Assembly (NCBI GenBank): GCA_021851335.1
Contig: JAJZEA010000011.1
Coordinates: 1-64,000 of the forward strand
Length of the DNA stretch: 64,000 nucleotides
DNA from: Acidobacteriota bacterium
GTDB taxonomy: Bacteria > Acidobacteriota > Terriglobia > Terriglobales > Acidobacteriaceae
Direction: 5' to 3'
In this document: positions 63,460 through 64,000 of the stretch, piece after piece
How positions within the stretch are numbered: the stretch's first letter is position 1
Layout of the letters: every line of letters starts with the position of its first letter
Program-made: the position numbers and the translations under genes
The notes under the pieces: generated by a model
The model's database searches: none
Told to the model about the DNA's origin: nothing
Seen by the model: the letters and a program-made list of their open reading frames with translations, nothing else

Positions 63460-64000
63460 ATGGACGCAGATTTCAGCGAACGTATTTTCCCGGAGCAGCC
63501 GCCTCAGATTCTTCCGCCGCTGGTGCCTGCTTCGGAAGATCAACTGCCCCCTCAGCAGCAGGAGCAGTTGCGCGCCGTGCGTGCGCGGGAGTTTGGCCGC
63601 AATCGTCCTCGAGGGATTCGCTCCTGGGCCTGGGCGCCTGCCACATATCTGCTGGTCGGCATCAACTGCATCGTCTTTCTTGCCATGCTTGCCTCGCATG
63701 TAAGCTTCGTCAGCCCTACTGCGGAGCAGCTTCTCCACTGGGGCGCAAACAATCCCCAGGCCATTCTCGTCGATGGTCAATGGTGGCGCATCGTTACGGC
63801 GATGTTTGTCCATGTCGGCATCTGGCATCTGGCTTCCAATATGTGGTGCTTGTGGAATCTGGGCCTGCTCGGCGAGCCTCTGCTCGGAGCCTGGGGAGTC
63901 TTTTGCGCCTATCTGCTCTCCGGCGCAGCAGGCAACCTGCTTTCGATGGGAGTCAGCCAGGCATTTCACAGCACGGACGCAGTGGGCGTCGGCGCTTCTG
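63460..64000 (+). CDS. Rhomboid family intramembrane serine protease, 3' truncated by window edge
   Basis: The frame runs off the window. After a Pro/Gln-rich cytoplasmic segment it gives YLLVGINCIVFLAML (helix 1), GQWWRIVTAMFVHVGIWHLASNMWCLWNLG (the conserved WR and H..HL..N motif of the rhomboid L1 region) and LLSGAAGNLLSMG. It ends at VGVGAS, where the GxSG catalytic-serine motif would follow. ATG 63460 is my start; the frame stays open to ATG 63289 and neither start has a strong ribosome site. It is divergent from purH. Confidence 0.75.
   Translation, partial: MDADFSERIFPEQPPQILPPLVPASEDQLPPQQQEQLRAVRAREFGRNRPRGIRSWAWAPATYLLVGINCIVFLAMLASHVSFVSPTAEQLLHWGANNPQAILVDGQWWRIVTAMFVHVGIWHLASNMWCLWNLGLLGEPLLGAWGVFCAYLLSGAAGNLLSMGVSQAFHSTDAVGVGAS

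Overview
The window looks like a chromosomal segment of a soil Acidobacteriota, probably class Terriglobia. This is inferred from the mix of gene families: a tricorn-type protease, paired FtsX-type permeases, the hopanoid glycosyltransferase HpnI, a GH57/DUF3536 protein, a C4-type ribosomal protein L28, and a mostly GC-rich, gene-dense layout. No ribosomal RNA or phylogenetic marker search backs this up.

Region 1 (1-6857) is a + strand block that is visibly less GC-rich than the rest. It holds the C-terminal part of an outer-membrane beta-barrel, a cupredoxin-type copper protein, a membrane-anchored hexaheme c-type cytochrome, a monoheme cytochrome, an unrecognised exported protein, a six-helix membrane protein and a small exported cysteine protein. 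Together they resemble an envelope electron-transfer module. At its right end lies a decayed IS256-family transposase (6979-7466), interrupted by an IS5-family element with recognisable terminal inverted repeats (7467-8765).

Region 2 (9101-11478) has a fosmidomycin-resistance-type exporter, rpmB with a clear promoter and terminator, and an isoprenylcysteine-methyltransferase-like membrane protein. A 15-bp tandem repeat lies just beyond it.

Region 3 (11701-25680) is a nitrate assimilation locus and the most interesting part of the window. On the - strand, in transcription order, are an alginate-export-type porin, a HemD-GAF-ANTAR fusion, nirA, a CysJ-type diflavin reductase and a PfkB kinase; the last three genes overlap. 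On the + strand are a DmsB-DmsC-type iron-sulfur/membrane-anchor fusion, a molybdopterin nitrate reductase and a NarK-type transporter. The proposed flow is: nitrate enters through porin and NarK, is reduced by a quinol-linked nitrate reductase, and nitrite is then reduced to ammonium by NirA fed by the flavoprotein. The HemD domain links siroheme supply to a predicted RNA-binding antiterminator. Two strong tandem hairpins precede nirA.

Region 4 (25760-42529) holds tRNA-Leu(CAG), osmC, an unrecognised 308-residue protein, a tricorn-like protease, two MacB/FtsX-type permeases without an ATPase, a prolyl oligopeptidase, hpnI, a Rieske oxygenase, the GH57/DUF3536 protein and a lactonase-like beta-propeller.

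Region 5 (42565-56844) contains two divergent RND efflux operons: permease-adaptor-outer-membrane factor on the - strand, and an MdtABC-like adaptor with two permeases on the + strand. The 401-bp divergent region carries promoter-like sites and an operator-like direct repeat.

Region 6 (56873-64000) has dgt, a frameshifted sugar-binding lipoprotein gene, a large TPR protein, purH starting at TTG, and the N-terminal part of a rhomboid protease cut by the window edge.
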